Below, piece after piece: positions 37,396 through 46,879 of a DNA stretch of 64,000 nucleotides. Source of the stretch: CBDUXT01 sp965371245 (GTDB lineage: Bacteria > Planctomycetota > Phycisphaerae > UBA1845); the NCBI GenBank assembly GCA_965371245.1, contig CBDUXT010000013.1:1-64000 (forward strand). The letters are read 5' to 3'. The stretch's first letter is position 1; every line of letters begins with the position of its first letter. The position numbers were made by a program, and so were the translations under genes. Under the pieces are notes generated by a model. It was not told the origin of the DNA. It did no database searches and worked only from the letters and a program-made list of their open reading frames with translations.

Positions 37396-38252
37396 TGAAG
37401 ACGCCGGCCGTGTTCCTCGACCGCGACGGAACAATTATCGACGACGTCGGCTATATCGCCGATCCCGACGACGTTCGGCTCCTCCCCGGTGCGGCGCCGG
37501 CCATCAAGCGGTTCTGCGAAGCGGGCTATTGCGTGGTCGTCGTCTCCAACCAGTCCGGCATCGCACGCGGTCTGTTCGACGAGGCGGTGCTGGCGAGCGT
37601 GCATGCCCGCATGGAGGAACTTCTCCAGCAGGATGGGGCCGCGCTCGATGGTGCGTTCTACTGCCCCTTTCTGGATGGAGACGAGGCCACGGTCGAGGCC
37701 TATCGGCGCGACAGCGATCTGCGTAAGCCCAATCCCGGTATGCTCGAACAGGCGGCGGTGGAACTGGACATCGACCTGGCGAAGTCGTGGATGATGGGTG
37801 ATTCCGCGCACGACGTCGAGGCGGGCCGGCGCGCGGGCTGCCAAACCGTGTTGCTCTGCCCAAACGGCGCGTGCGAAGAGGCAACGGGCGTGACGGCGAC
37901 GTTCACCGCGAGTAGCCTTCTGAATGCGGCCAAGATCATGGAGGAACGAATGCAACCCGATGATGACGCGACGAAAGGGGGGGTGAGTCCCTCGCGCGAT
38001 GACGAGGTCGTCGTGATGCTGGATCGCATCCATCGGCAGTTGGAGCGGGCCGACCGGCAGACTCAGCAGCAGGATTTCTCGCTCCTCCGCCTGTTCGGCG
38101 CGCTATTACAGATGTTCGCGATCGTCGCGGCCGTCTGGGGCGCCGCTTCTCTTCTTGATGACCAATTCGCACCGGCCACCGCACGGCTCATGCTGGCCTG
38201 CTTCCTTCAACTGGCCTCGATCAGCGCGTTCGCGGTGGATCGCTTCCGGTAG
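37395..38252 (+). CDS. GmhB-like HAD phosphatase with C-terminal membrane domain
   Basis: 285 aa. Residues 1-185 are a HAD phosphatase of the GmhB/HisB-N group: FLDRDGT (nucleophile Asp9 and Asp11), VSNQSGIARG, RKPNPGML and GDSAHDVEAGRRAG. It would remove the 7-phosphate from heptose 1,7-bisphosphate. The zinc loop of GmhB (several Cys and a His between YCP and RKP) is reduced to one Cys. Residues about 205-285 add a coiled stretch and two transmembrane helices, uncommon for this enzyme. Translation is coupled to the preceding gene. The large upstream extension of the frame is antisense-free but lies inside the previous gene. Confidence 0.85.
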   Translation: MKTPAVFLDRDGTIIDDVGYIADPDDVRLLPGAAPAIKRFCEAGYCVVVVSNQSGIARGLFDEAVLASVHARMEELLQQDGAALDGAFYCPFLDGDEATVEAYRRDSDLRKPNPGMLEQAAVELDIDLAKSWMMGDSAHDVEAGRRAGCQTVLLCPNGACEEATGVTATFTASSLLNAAKIMEERMQPDDDATKGGVSPSRDDEVVVMLDRIHRQLERADRQTQQQDFSLLRLFGALLQMFAIVAAVWGAASLLDDQFAPATARLMLACFLQLASISAFAVDRFR

Positions 38253-38384
38253 GTGGGTAAGAAACGCAGGCGGCCGATTGCGGGTCAAAGAGCTGTCCCT
38301 ATCAAGAGTTCCATATGGCGCCGGCCTCGGCTTTCGGCTACCGTGGTTCAAAGGTGAAGGGCCGGCAACATAACCCAGCGCGAC

Positions 38385-38512
38385 GGGTGGCATGGGCAAA
38401 CTCGTTTGCCCGTGCAGAACGGGCTGAGACTCAACGGATGAAACTGCCGCTTCGGGCATGGCTGGATGGCTGACGGGAACACACGGGTACGCTGCGCTTA
38501 CCCATGCCACCC
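38385..38512 (+). repeat. 128-bp element with 12-bp perfect terminal inverted repeats
   Basis: GGGTGGCATGGG at 38385-38396 and CCCATGCCACCC at 38501-38512 bound a 128-bp non-coding element. An inner pair (GGGCAAACTCGTTTGCCC) follows the left end. A partial relative lies at 28071-28148. It borders the restriction-modification genes. The 180 bp between it and the res stop hold only a short direct repeat ATTAACCGT near 38601. Confidence 0.7.
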
Positions 38513-38690
38513 GACTCAAGACCCTTCCGGCTCACCCGTCGCCATGAGTGCAATACTTATGGCGGTTTTCCTTTGTCCTGCAACCCGCCCGAAAATCGAA
38601 TTAACCGTTAGGATTAACCGTCCAAACCTCCTAGCGACGCTTGCCGTATCGTCCAGACGGGGGGAAATGGCCTACAGCCAGAAGCAGCAA

Positions 38691-41378
38691 TCAACCCTCG
38701 CCCTTGTATTCCCTGAACCCGTCGAGCAAGTCCTTGAACGACTTGGGTTCGTACCTGTCAAAGCTCTCTTCATCCACGAAGACGAAATCGTAGGTCGCAT
38801 CCGCTTGTATTCGGTTAATGTCCTCGCACCATTGCCGCAACCGTTCCATCTTCGGAGGCACGTCCAGGTCTTGCTGCCCCTTGGTTTCGACCACGACCGT
38901 TCGGCCGTCCGTCAGCTTGACGAGGAAATCCGGGTAGTAGTTCGAGATGTTGCCGTCCGCTTTCACATAATCCAGCTTGAAATGCACCGCCAAGTAGTTC
39001 TTGGCATAGGACACAACATCGCTGCACGCTTCCAAGAAGCTCGCAAACCTGAGCTCCAGAGGGCTGTCACCGACGATGCGGTTGAAGACGCTTTTCTTTG
39101 CGGGAAAGTAGTCCTGATCCTTGACGACGAAGGGGCGGGTTTGGCGAAGTTTGATCGTGTCGCGTATTTCGGCGTCGCCCCTGTCCTGCACGGTCAATGC
39201 GTTGATCGCTTTCTTGAACGACTCAAGCAGCGTCTTGGTCGCAGCGAGTTCAGACAGATTGCGCAGCGTGTTGGGATGCTCAAGGTCTACGACGCGGTCG
39301 AACAGGTCGTTCTGGACAAAGGCCTTGACCTTGCCATACAGCACGTCGTAGCCACCAACAAGCCGAAGGTCTTTCATCATCGCCCTTGCGAAAAACCCGA
39401 TCACGTTGCGGTAGTCGGCAACGCCGGCCGTGTCGAGAATCGTCTTGTGCGTCACTTCGCCCGTTGTGATGTCCGTGAAGACGATCTCCCGTTGCTGCTC
39501 CTCGCTGAATTGCTGATAGATAACACGCTGATGTCCCAACGCGCTCGTGTCGAGATCAGTCAGATTTTTGTATTCCCGGTAGACGCGCGGCGTCAGCACG
39601 GGGATCTCAATGTCCAGCGCGTCGATGTCTTTCTTGTCATTCTCGTTGTCAACCTCAACCACCAACGGCGCTTTGGGTGTCGTCCCTTCGCCCATCGCCT
39701 TGCGCTCAAGCTCCACGCCCTCGCGCTGGATCGACTCGACGAACTCCATGAACGCATCCGTGCCAACCACGCTGACTTGCTCCTCGATGCCGCCCGGATA
39801 CATCTTCCGCAAACCACGACCAAGCGTTTGCTCCGGCAAGATGTTGCTCTTGGCCGCGTAGGGGCGCAGGCCAACGATGGTCGTGACGTTCTTCACATCC
39901 CAACCTTCCTTGAGCATCATGACCGACACGATGGCCTTGTAGGGACTGTCCAATCCGTCGATGTCGTTCGCCTGCTTGCGGAGTCTCTCCAAATCGTCAT
40001 TCGCCTTGCCCGACGCCGCTTCGGATATCTCCCCGTTGTTCTTGGTGTGAATGACCAGCACCGCGTCCTTCAAGTCGGGGTGGTGCCCTTCAAGATACTC
40101 GGCCACATCATCGCAGTTGCGCGTGTCGTCGGTCATCACGAACAGGATGGCCTTCTTGCCGACCTTCTCGTGTTCCGCAAACGCTTTCCGCCATTCGATC
40201 ACACCGAGATCGAGATAGTCCGCGTACTTCTCGGTAAACTTCGCGCTCTGTCGTTCGGTCAGCTTCGCTCGGCTGGCCGCGTCGGGTAGCACCGGATGCT
40301 TGACCACATTCTGCGAGATCGCCTCTACCAGCGGATAGTCGGAAATGGTCTGCACGAAGATCGCGCCGTTGTTGTGCTTGGGTGTCGCCGTCGTGTCCAC
40401 CTGTAAGGACAGCTCTCCGCCTTTTTGCAGCAAACGATTGTGGATGTCTTCAATCGACTTGAACCACGCCAGTTTCGAGTCGTGAATGTGATGCGCCTCG
40501 TCGTTCAACACGACAAGCTCGTCGATGTCGCGCACGATCATTCCCAGGTCTACCTTGGAGTCCGTGGTCTTGCCCGTCGGGCGCGTGCCGAGGAAGTAGT
40601 CCATCGTGTCTTCGTCATCGGGGCCGGGCGGAATGTCGTCGCCCGCGTAGACGCGGTGGATGTTCGTCAGAAAGATGTTGCCAGTAGATCGCGTCACACG
40701 CACTTCGTCTTGTCGGTGTAGCGTTAGCTGAAAATCATCCCGCCAATTATGACCCTCGAAGCCGTTGTCTGGGAGAACCGGGTCTTCAAAGAAGATGCGC
40801 AAACCTTGAAAGTCCTTGTAGATGCGGTCCAGCACGATGATGTTCGGTGTGATGACCAGAAAGTTGCGAGCCAGCCCCGACTCAGGTTCGTACAGCTTGT
40901 GGAAAAAACTCCACGCCAGCACCAAGCTCATCACCTTGGTTTTGCCCGACCCTGTAGCCATCTTCACCACGAAACGCCGCCAAGTCTCATCGAACATCCC
41001 GGCTGACACGATCCCCGAACTATCGAAACGCATCAGGTCGTACTTGTCCTTCACGCCGACCACATCGTAAAGATAAACGATGGTCTCCAGCGCCTCCCGC
41101 TGAGCAAAGTAGTATTGAAACGTCGTCATCGGCCCATCCGATTCGTCAAGCAAATGCGGCGTGTTGAACCACCAATTCAGCAGGCCCTTGCTGGTGTCCG
41201 TCGCCCCGACATACCCGCCGTCGCGGAACTCTTTGACCTTGCGCCGAAGCTGCGACACGAGTGGCGGCATCAACATATCGCTTCTCGTATCGCGTAGCGC
41301 CTCGTCAGCCGGGAACCAGCGTACCGAAGGGTCGAGAATTGCGTGCGGAGATTCGGGGAAGTCTGGGTGAAGGGCCAT
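38691..41378 (-). CDS. res: type III restriction enzyme, Res subunit
   Basis: 895-aa helicase-nuclease that cuts DNA lacking proper methylation, acting with Mod. Walker A is ATGSGKT (141-147), the DEAD-type box is DEAH (293-296), and later helicase motifs include TATPKHN and LGRGLRKMYPGG. The C-terminal PD-(D/E)XK nuclease shows YYPDFLVKL (814-822) and VVVETKG (828-834). The start ATG overlaps the mod stop (TAATG), so the two are translationally coupled. Relatives are also named BPTD_3080-type nucleases, so an atypical type III subclass is possible. Confidence 0.92.
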   Translation of the reverse strand: MALHPDFPESPHAILDPSVRWFPADEALRDTRSDMLMPPLVSQLRRKVKEFRDGGYVGATDTSKGLLNWWFNTPHLLDESDGPMTTFQYYFAQREALETIVYLYDVVGVKDKYDLMRFDSSGIVSAGMFDETWRRFVVKMATGSGKTKVMSLVLAWSFFHKLYEPESGLARNFLVITPNIIVLDRIYKDFQGLRIFFEDPVLPDNGFEGHNWRDDFQLTLHRQDEVRVTRSTGNIFLTNIHRVYAGDDIPPGPDDEDTMDYFLGTRPTGKTTDSKVDLGMIVRDIDELVVLNDEAHHIHDSKLAWFKSIEDIHNRLLQKGGELSLQVDTTATPKHNNGAIFVQTISDYPLVEAISQNVVKHPVLPDAASRAKLTERQSAKFTEKYADYLDLGVIEWRKAFAEHEKVGKKAILFVMTDDTRNCDDVAEYLEGHHPDLKDAVLVIHTKNNGEISEAASGKANDDLERLRKQANDIDGLDSPYKAIVSVMMLKEGWDVKNVTTIVGLRPYAAKSNILPEQTLGRGLRKMYPGGIEEQVSVVGTDAFMEFVESIQREGVELERKAMGEGTTPKAPLVVEVDNENDKKDIDALDIEIPVLTPRVYREYKNLTDLDTSALGHQRVIYQQFSEEQQREIVFTDITTGEVTHKTILDTAGVADYRNVIGFFARAMMKDLRLVGGYDVLYGKVKAFVQNDLFDRVVDLEHPNTLRNLSELAATKTLLESFKKAINALTVQDRGDAEIRDTIKLRQTRPFVVKDQDYFPAKKSVFNRIVGDSPLELRFASFLEACSDVVSYAKNYLAVHFKLDYVKADGNISNYYPDFLVKLTDGRTVVVETKGQQDLDVPPKMERLRQWCEDINRIQADATYDFVFVDEESFDRYEPKSFKDLLDGFREYKGEG

Positions 41379-43600
41379 TACTTCTTCCCTCCGTTCTTAC
41401 CGTTCTTCTTCACCGTCACTTCCACAATCGTCATCGTGTCGTTGCCGAAGATGTCAACGACCTTCACGGCCAGCTTCCGCCGTCCGGGTTTGCACTCGTG
41501 GAACACGCTCTTCATTTCCAGCGTGCGATCCTTCTTCGTGCGAAACGATTGCCACTCGTTCTCGAAGATGAAGTCACCCGTCCAGGTCTCCTCCCACTCA
41601 TCGGTGGCCTCGTTCTTCACTCGGACGATCTCCCGCTTGCTCTCAAAGTCGAAGTCCACCGCCCAGTAGTCGATCCAGTCCGTCCATTTCTCGGTCAGCA
41701 CCTCGCGCTTGACGATCCCCTTGGCGTCCTTGCTCACCTTCACGATCTGACCCTTCTCCACCACGATGCGGCTACCTTTTTTCTTGATGGCCTCCTCGGC
41801 GTTAGCAATCGAATCCTGCGAGTAGAACACCGAAAAGTCCGTCAGCTCCACGGCCACGCTGCTCTTCTTGACATGCGGTTTGACCTCGATGAACGACACA
41901 TCGTGGAACACGACCTGATTCTTCTCGACGGCCCGCTTGTCGAACACCTCAGCCGGGATGTATTTCGGGGCGATATCGATGCCCTTGGCGCGGGCTTCGT
42001 CCAGCACATTCGGGAACAAGCCCATCTCGAACTCAAAGCCCAGAATGTCCACCTTGGTGATGTGATGCTTGCGACATTCGAGGATGATCTCCTCGACGAA
42101 CAATCGCGTCACGGGCAGGTTCACCGGCCCGACCGCTACCAATCGTCCCGCCTTCTTGCCCTGGAAGGCGCTGAAGCCATCCGTCTTCTCCGCCCGGTAG
42201 GCACGAAGGATCAGGTCGAGGAATCGAGCTTCTTTCTCTTCGATCTGCTTGCGCTGTTGTTCTTCACGCAGGTTGGGGTTGACGCCGATGTAGTGCTGCC
42301 GCTCATACTTGCCCAGGTTGAGAATCTCGAAAGCGCGGTAGTCCTTACCGTCCTCCTTGAGTTGCCGTTGCACGCCGATCATGCGCTTGCGTGTCGTGTG
42401 AATACCGAACTTACCTAGGTCGCTGACAATCCACCTACGGCCCAGTTTTTCCGCGACCGCCGCCATCGTGCCAGAACCGCCAAAGAAATCCGCTATAAGG
42501 TCGCCCTCGTTAGAAGAAACTCGCACTATTCGCTCGATTAGAGCTTCAGATTTTTGCGTTGGATACTTGGTATCTTCAAGTGCCTGAGAATTCAATGGCA
42601 AGACATCGATCCACATGTCGTCGATTGGTGTTCCCGGTTGTTCGTCGAGGTAGAGCCGCTTTTCGTATGAGCCATCGGCTTTCTTGACAACACGACCAGT
42701 CTTAAGGTATTTCCTAATGGTTGCCTCAGTAGTAGTTCCAAGCCAGTGAGGGCGGTATTGTCTGCCCTGCTCGTCAAACTGCGTGTAATGGCTCTTGATG
42801 TATGATTCAGCGTATGGAGCATACTGAGTGTTGAAGATGAACGAGCCGGATTTGGAATACCAGAATATTGAGTCGTGCGCTCTGCCGTATTTCTTGACGC
42901 CCTTATATCCTGACGAGGTTTGTCGTTTCCATCTCATGCATCCTTGGTAGTTCTTTGTTCCAAATATCTCGTCTAGAACAAGTCGCAGGTGATCTACTAG
43001 TCGCCAATCCACATGAACATATATGCTGCCGTCCTCGGCGAGCAAGTCGTGCATGAGGGTGAGCCGTTCATGAATCATGGCGAGGAAAGAGTCGGCTCCC
43101 TTGCCCCAGGTGTCGCGGTAGGCGATCTCTTCGAGGATGTTGGGCTTCTTGGTAAAGGTGTTGTCGCCGATCTCGATGTCCATAGAGAAGTCGGCCCCAA
43201 CATCGAACGGTGGGTCGATATAGATCAGCTTCAAACCGCCTTGCTTCTCGATTTCCTCACGCAGCGGCCCGTTCTTGAGCGATGACAGGATCAGCTTGTT
43301 GTCGCCCCAGATGAGCTTGTTCGTCCAGCCCTTGAGCTGCCTTCCGCGCTCGTCCAGGCTGAACAGCAAACCCTGATCGTCTTTTCGCTTGGTGTCAGCC
43401 TCCGCACGGGGTTCATCCACATGCTCGATGGTCTGAAAGGGAAGAACAATGTTGCAGACCTCGCCCGTCTTGCCGTTCCAAACCAACTCCACTTCCCGCT
43501 TGTCTTCAAAAAGCAGAAAGCGGTACTTGTCGGGCAGGGGTTTGTCGGCTTCGAGGAACCGGATGATGTCTTGCTGTTCCTGTTCCGTCAGTCGCGGCAT
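41378..43600 (-). CDS. mod: type III DNA-methyltransferase, Mod subunit
   Basis: 740-aa adenine methyltransferase that also supplies DNA specificity to Res. Catalytic DPPF lies at 129-132 and the SAM motif DFFGGSGT at 371-378: this order marks a beta-class enzyme. The target-recognition part lies between them (about 195-365). A 360-residue C-terminal region follows, ending in a Lys/Gly-rich tail. DNA for the recognition part (about 42480-43010) is clearly more AT-rich than both flanks. AAGGGA precedes the start. Confidence 0.93.
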   Translation of the reverse strand: MPRLTEQEQQDIIRFLEADKPLPDKYRFLLFEDKREVELVWNGKTGEVCNIVLPFQTIEHVDEPRAEADTKRKDDQGLLFSLDERGRQLKGWTNKLIWGDNKLILSSLKNGPLREEIEKQGGLKLIYIDPPFDVGADFSMDIEIGDNTFTKKPNILEEIAYRDTWGKGADSFLAMIHERLTLMHDLLAEDGSIYVHVDWRLVDHLRLVLDEIFGTKNYQGCMRWKRQTSSGYKGVKKYGRAHDSIFWYSKSGSFIFNTQYAPYAESYIKSHYTQFDEQGRQYRPHWLGTTTEATIRKYLKTGRVVKKADGSYEKRLYLDEQPGTPIDDMWIDVLPLNSQALEDTKYPTQKSEALIERIVRVSSNEGDLIADFFGGSGTMAAVAEKLGRRWIVSDLGKFGIHTTRKRMIGVQRQLKEDGKDYRAFEILNLGKYERQHYIGVNPNLREEQQRKQIEEKEARFLDLILRAYRAEKTDGFSAFQGKKAGRLVAVGPVNLPVTRLFVEEIILECRKHHITKVDILGFEFEMGLFPNVLDEARAKGIDIAPKYIPAEVFDKRAVEKNQVVFHDVSFIEVKPHVKKSSVAVELTDFSVFYSQDSIANAEEAIKKKGSRIVVEKGQIVKVSKDAKGIVKREVLTEKWTDWIDYWAVDFDFESKREIVRVKNEATDEWEETWTGDFIFENEWQSFRTKKDRTLEMKSVFHECKPGRRKLAVKVVDIFGNDTMTIVEVTVKKNGKNGGKK

Positions 43601-43925
43601 GTCGATCCCTTGTCTTCACTTGAGCAAACGCGCGAGTAGGATGCGACGCGCGGCGATCGGTCATCACCGGCTTGCTCAGAGAGTACGGTCAGGTGTTCGT
43701 GTCGCCGAACCGTGGCGTACGGGCTGCTGCTTCGCCCGGAAAAGGACATGATGCGGTACGAACGTCCCGCCCACAAGCAAAACGCCTCTGGTTGCCCCAA
43801 AGTCGCCAAGGGACGTCGCAGGATTGATCGAGTCGGTGGGCTGGCTATACTCGTGCTTGAGCGGCCGGTCGCGGCACCCCGGAGCGTTGCCCGAGGATCA
43901 GGACCGCAAGAGCAGGAACACCTAC
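43601..43925. other. intergenic stretch between mod and PIN-TRAM gene
   Basis: 325 bp between divergent genes. Apart from the promoter listed at 43824 nothing recognisable was seen. The right edge of the accessory restriction-modification segment must fall here, but no direct repeat or integration site is visible. Confidence 0.4.
43824..43851 (+). promoter_or_regulatory. candidate sigma-70 promoter
   Basis: TTGATC (43824-43829) and TATACT (43846-43851) are 16 bp apart, about 75 bp before the PIN-TRAM gene. Each box has one or two mismatches to consensus. Confidence 0.45.
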
Positions 43926-45068
43926 ATGGAGCCGTCCGCATCCAAACCGCCGTTGCCCACGCCTCTGACGGGCGCGGTGTTCCTTCTCGGCTTGCGCGTA
44001 ATCTTCGTTCTGGCCTTGGGCGCCGTGGGGTGGAGCCTGGCCTCCGAGCTCAGGGTTCTCTTGCTAGCCGATGCGGAAGGGCTGGGCCGGTACGGCGGCC
44101 TGATTATGACGATTTTCCTGTGCGTGGCGGTCATCGTCATCGCCCTGGATGTCTTCTTCATCCCCCGCAAATCGCTCGCGGCGATCTCGGGCGTCTTCTT
44201 CGGGCTGATCGTGGGGATGGTCGTTGCCTACGGCTTGTCCTTGATTATTGACCTGATGGCCGGCACCAACATCCAAGGGGAGATGACGGTCACGCAACTA
44301 TCCGTCGTGCGCGCGTTGAAGGTGGCGATCGGCGTGACCTGCTGCTACATCGCGGTCAGCTTCGTTCTGCAAACCAAGGACGACGTTCGATTCGTCATTC
44401 CCTACGTCGAGTTCTCCAAAGAAACCAAGGGCAGCAGGCCGATGGTCCTGGACACCTCCGTCATCGTCGATGGAAGAATCGCCGACATTGCCAACACGCG
44501 GATTCTCGAATCGGAACTCATCGTTCCGCGATTCGTCCTTCACGAGTTGCAGACGATCGCCGACAGCTCTGACAAGTTGAAGCGAAGCCGTGGGCGGCGA
44601 GGTCTGGACATGCTCAACAAGATGCAGGGCAACGAGAACGTTGATATCCGAATCCTTGACGTCGTGCCGGAGCGCAGCAGCGAGGGCGCCGGCGTCGATG
44701 AAATGCTCGTCGATCTTGCGCTCCAGCTCAACGGCAACGTCGTGACCAACGACTACAACCTGAACAAGATCGCACAGCTTCGCGGCGTCCCGGTCGTGAA
44801 CATCAACGACCTGGCCAACGCCCTGAAGCCCGTTGTCCTCCCGGGTGAGCCCATGGCCGTCAAGGTCATCAAGGCCGGCGAAGAGGCCGGGCAAGGCATC
44901 GGATACCTCGACGACGGCACCATGGTGGTCGCCGAAGGGGCGCGCAACCACATCGGTGAAACCGTGACCCTGACGGTCACCAGCGTACTTCAGACATCCG
45001 CGGGTCGGATGATCTTCGGTCGGCTCGAAGGAGCCGCGGCCCACGAACGGCGCAAGCCGAGGGCCTAG
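43926..45068 (+). CDS. membrane-anchored PIN-TRAM domain protein
   Basis: 380-aa YacL/PIN-TRAM family protein. Four membrane helices lie at about residues 15-38, 60-78, 85-107 and 128-150. A PIN nuclease domain follows (VLDTSVIVDGRIADI, then LVDLALQLNGNVVTNDYNLNKIA), with the acidic residues of a PIN active site, and a TRAM RNA-binding domain covers the last 70 residues (GIGYLDDGTMVVAEGARNHIG). A membrane-tethered ribonuclease is inferred. The ATG at 43926 follows GCAGGA and begins at the usual N-terminus. IspD follows 42 bp later, an order common in several phyla. Confidence 0.92.
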   Translation: MEPSASKPPLPTPLTGAVFLLGLRVIFVLALGAVGWSLASELRVLLLADAEGLGRYGGLIMTIFLCVAVIVIALDVFFIPRKSLAAISGVFFGLIVGMVVAYGLSLIIDLMAGTNIQGEMTVTQLSVVRALKVAIGVTCCYIAVSFVLQTKDDVRFVIPYVEFSKETKGSRPMVLDTSVIVDGRIADIANTRILESELIVPRFVLHELQTIADSSDKLKRSRGRRGLDMLNKMQGNENVDIRILDVVPERSSEGAGVDEMLVDLALQLNGNVVTNDYNLNKIAQLRGVPVVNINDLANALKPVVLPGEPMAVKVIKAGEEAGQGIGYLDDGTMVVAEGARNHIGETVTLTVTSVLQTSAGRMIFGRLEGAAAHERRKPRA

Positions 45069-45110
45069 CGATCGTAGACCGCGCGGCGCAACGAGGAGCA
45101 CATCCGCAAC

Positions 45111-45848
45111 ATGTCCAAGTTCTGCGTGATCATCCCGGCGGCCGGTAAGGCCGAACGGTTCGGCGGGTCGATGAACAAGACCTTCGCCAAGCTCGACGGC
45201 CGACCCGTGTTTCTTCGCTCCCTGGAGCACTTCATCAACCGCGGCGATGTGTGTCAGACCATCCTCGCGATCGCCCCCGAGGACGCCGCCACCATGAAAA
45301 CGTCCTACGGCGCCAATCTGGGCTTCCTGGGCATAAAGCTCGTGGAAGGCGGGGCCAGGCGATGCGACACGGTGGCTGCTGCGTTGGCGGAGGTCGCGGA
45401 GGACGCGTCCCATGTCGCGGTGCATGACGCGGCCAGGCCGTGCGTGACCGAGGCGATGATCGACGCGGTTTTTGCAGAGGCCGTCAAGACCGGAGCCGCC
45501 ATCCTGGCCGCCCCGATCACCGACACGCTCAAGCGCGCCTCGCCGGCGAATGTGATCGAAGAGACGACCTCACGCGAGAATCTTTATCAGGCGCAAACGC
45601 CTCAGGTGTTTCGCAAGGACGTCCTGATCGATGCATACGCAAGAATCAGCGAGGCGAAGAAGCAGGAAGTCACAGACGACGCGCAGGTCGTGGAACTCGC
45701 CGGCCATCCTGTGTCCATTGTGATATCTGACGCAACCAACCTGAAAATCACAACGAAAGCGGATATGGTTCTCGGTAACGCCATCATCAAATCTCGACCG
45801 GTCAAGCGTGTCCCGCGGTTCGGTGCATTCGAGGAGGCACAATGGTAG
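45111..45848 (+). CDS. ispD: 2-C-methyl-D-erythritol 4-phosphate cytidylyltransferase
   Basis: 245-aa enzyme that joins CTP and MEP in the non-mevalonate isoprenoid pathway. The nucleotide loop is IIPAAGKAERFGG; further family motifs are VAVHDAARPCVT, TDTLKRAS and YQAQTPQVFRKDVL, then VTDDAQVVE and NLKITTKADM. The last 20 residues extend past the usual end. It lies downstream of the PIN-TRAM gene, probably in one transcript. Confidence 0.95.
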   Translation: MSKFCVIIPAAGKAERFGGSMNKTFAKLDGRPVFLRSLEHFINRGDVCQTILAIAPEDAATMKTSYGANLGFLGIKLVEGGARRCDTVAAALAEVAEDASHVAVHDAARPCVTEAMIDAVFAEAVKTGAAILAAPITDTLKRASPANVIEETTSRENLYQAQTPQVFRKDVLIDAYARISEAKKQEVTDDAQVVELAGHPVSIVISDATNLKITTKADMVLGNAIIKSRPVKRVPRFGAFEEAQW

Positions 45849-45970
45849 GGCGGGGATTCCGGTACGATTGGCCTTGACGGCGCGCGCCGCCATCGATCTA
45901 ATGGGCTGTTGGCTGTAGGTAGATAGCCAAGGAAGGACGCACCCCTCACTGACGACGCCAAGGAGAGGCT

Positions 45971-46831
45971 ATGCTTCGCATCCCCCGAAAACCCTATGGA
46001 CTATGCTTGACCGCGATAAGTGTTCTGACCGGGCTTTCCCTGGTCGGTTGCCGAACGGACCGAACGACCGCCCGCCTCAACGATCCCCTCGCACGAGAAT
46101 ACGCCCGCGCGCCCCGCGCCGCCGACAGGTCTTCGCCGGGCGTGGAACTTTCGATCGCCGATGCCCACGAGGTGGACATCGTCGAGGCGTTGGTCGCGAA
46201 CCGCAACGACTATCAGCGGCGACTCGAGCAGCTCCGGGCGTTCTACGAATCCAAGGGACATCTCCGCAAGGCGGGTTGGGCGGCCTTCGAGCTGAAGGGC
46301 CTGGGCGGCGTGCAGAAGTTCCGTTACATCCTCGATGCCGACGTAACCTCCGATGCGTTGCGGCCGGCGAACCTTATCCCCGAGGCGGAAACCATGTTCG
46401 CCGCCGCCAAAGACCTCATGCGGCGGGGTGGACACGGCATTCCGGCGCTCTATCGTCAGGACCGCATGATCGAGGCCGCCAACATGTTCCGCGACATGAT
46501 TCAACGCTTCCCCTCGAGTGAGAAGATCGATGACGCCGCGTTCTTCCTGGGCGAGATTCACAAGGAGTACCTGCCCAACCAGGAAGAGATCGCGGTCCGG
46601 TGGTACGAGCGCGCCTGGACCTGGGACACCTACACACCGCACCCTGCGCGGTTTCAGGCGGCCGTGTTGTATGACTATCGTCTGCACGACCGTGACCGGG
46701 CTCTGGAGCTCTACCGCGCCGTCCTTGAGCATGAGACAGCCACCGAAAGCAACGTTCGCTTCGCCACGCGCCGCATTCATGAACTCAGCGGTGGCGGCGA
46801 CCGGACCGCGCGAGCCGTCGCGCGCCCTTAG
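45971..46831 (+). CDS. TPR-like lipoprotein
   Basis: 286-aa predicted lipoprotein: hydrophobic signal with lipobox LSLVGC (Cys27). The mature part is helical and holds tetratricopeptide-like repeats in the last 130 residues (AANMFRDMIQRFPSSEKIDDAAFFLGEI, shortened: two A-B helix pairs, then RWYERAWTWD and RALELYRAVLEHE). It recalls BamD/YbgF-type repeat proteins, but the BamD-specific features are not clear. AGGAG upstream supports the start. The next gene follows 48 bp later. Confidence 0.75.
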   Translation: MLRIPRKPYGLCLTAISVLTGLSLVGCRTDRTTARLNDPLAREYARAPRAADRSSPGVELSIADAHEVDIVEALVANRNDYQRRLEQLRAFYESKGHLRKAGWAAFELKGLGGVQKFRYILDADVTSDALRPANLIPEAETMFAAAKDLMRRGGHGIPALYRQDRMIEAANMFRDMIQRFPSSEKIDDAAFFLGEIHKEYLPNQEEIAVRWYERAWTWDTYTPHPARFQAAVLYDYRLHDRDRALELYRAVLEHETATESNVRFATRRIHELSGGGDRTARAVARP

Positions 46832-46879
46832 GGGGGGAAATACGCACTCGCCCGGAACCACGAGACGGCCTAGGCCACC

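Noticed and set aside
38466..40289. 607-codon open frame on the plus strand
   Set aside because: Antisense to res, with no recognisable domain and a start inside the repeat.
41261..42418. 385-codon open frame on the plus strand
   Set aside because: Antisense to mod and res; no family motifs.
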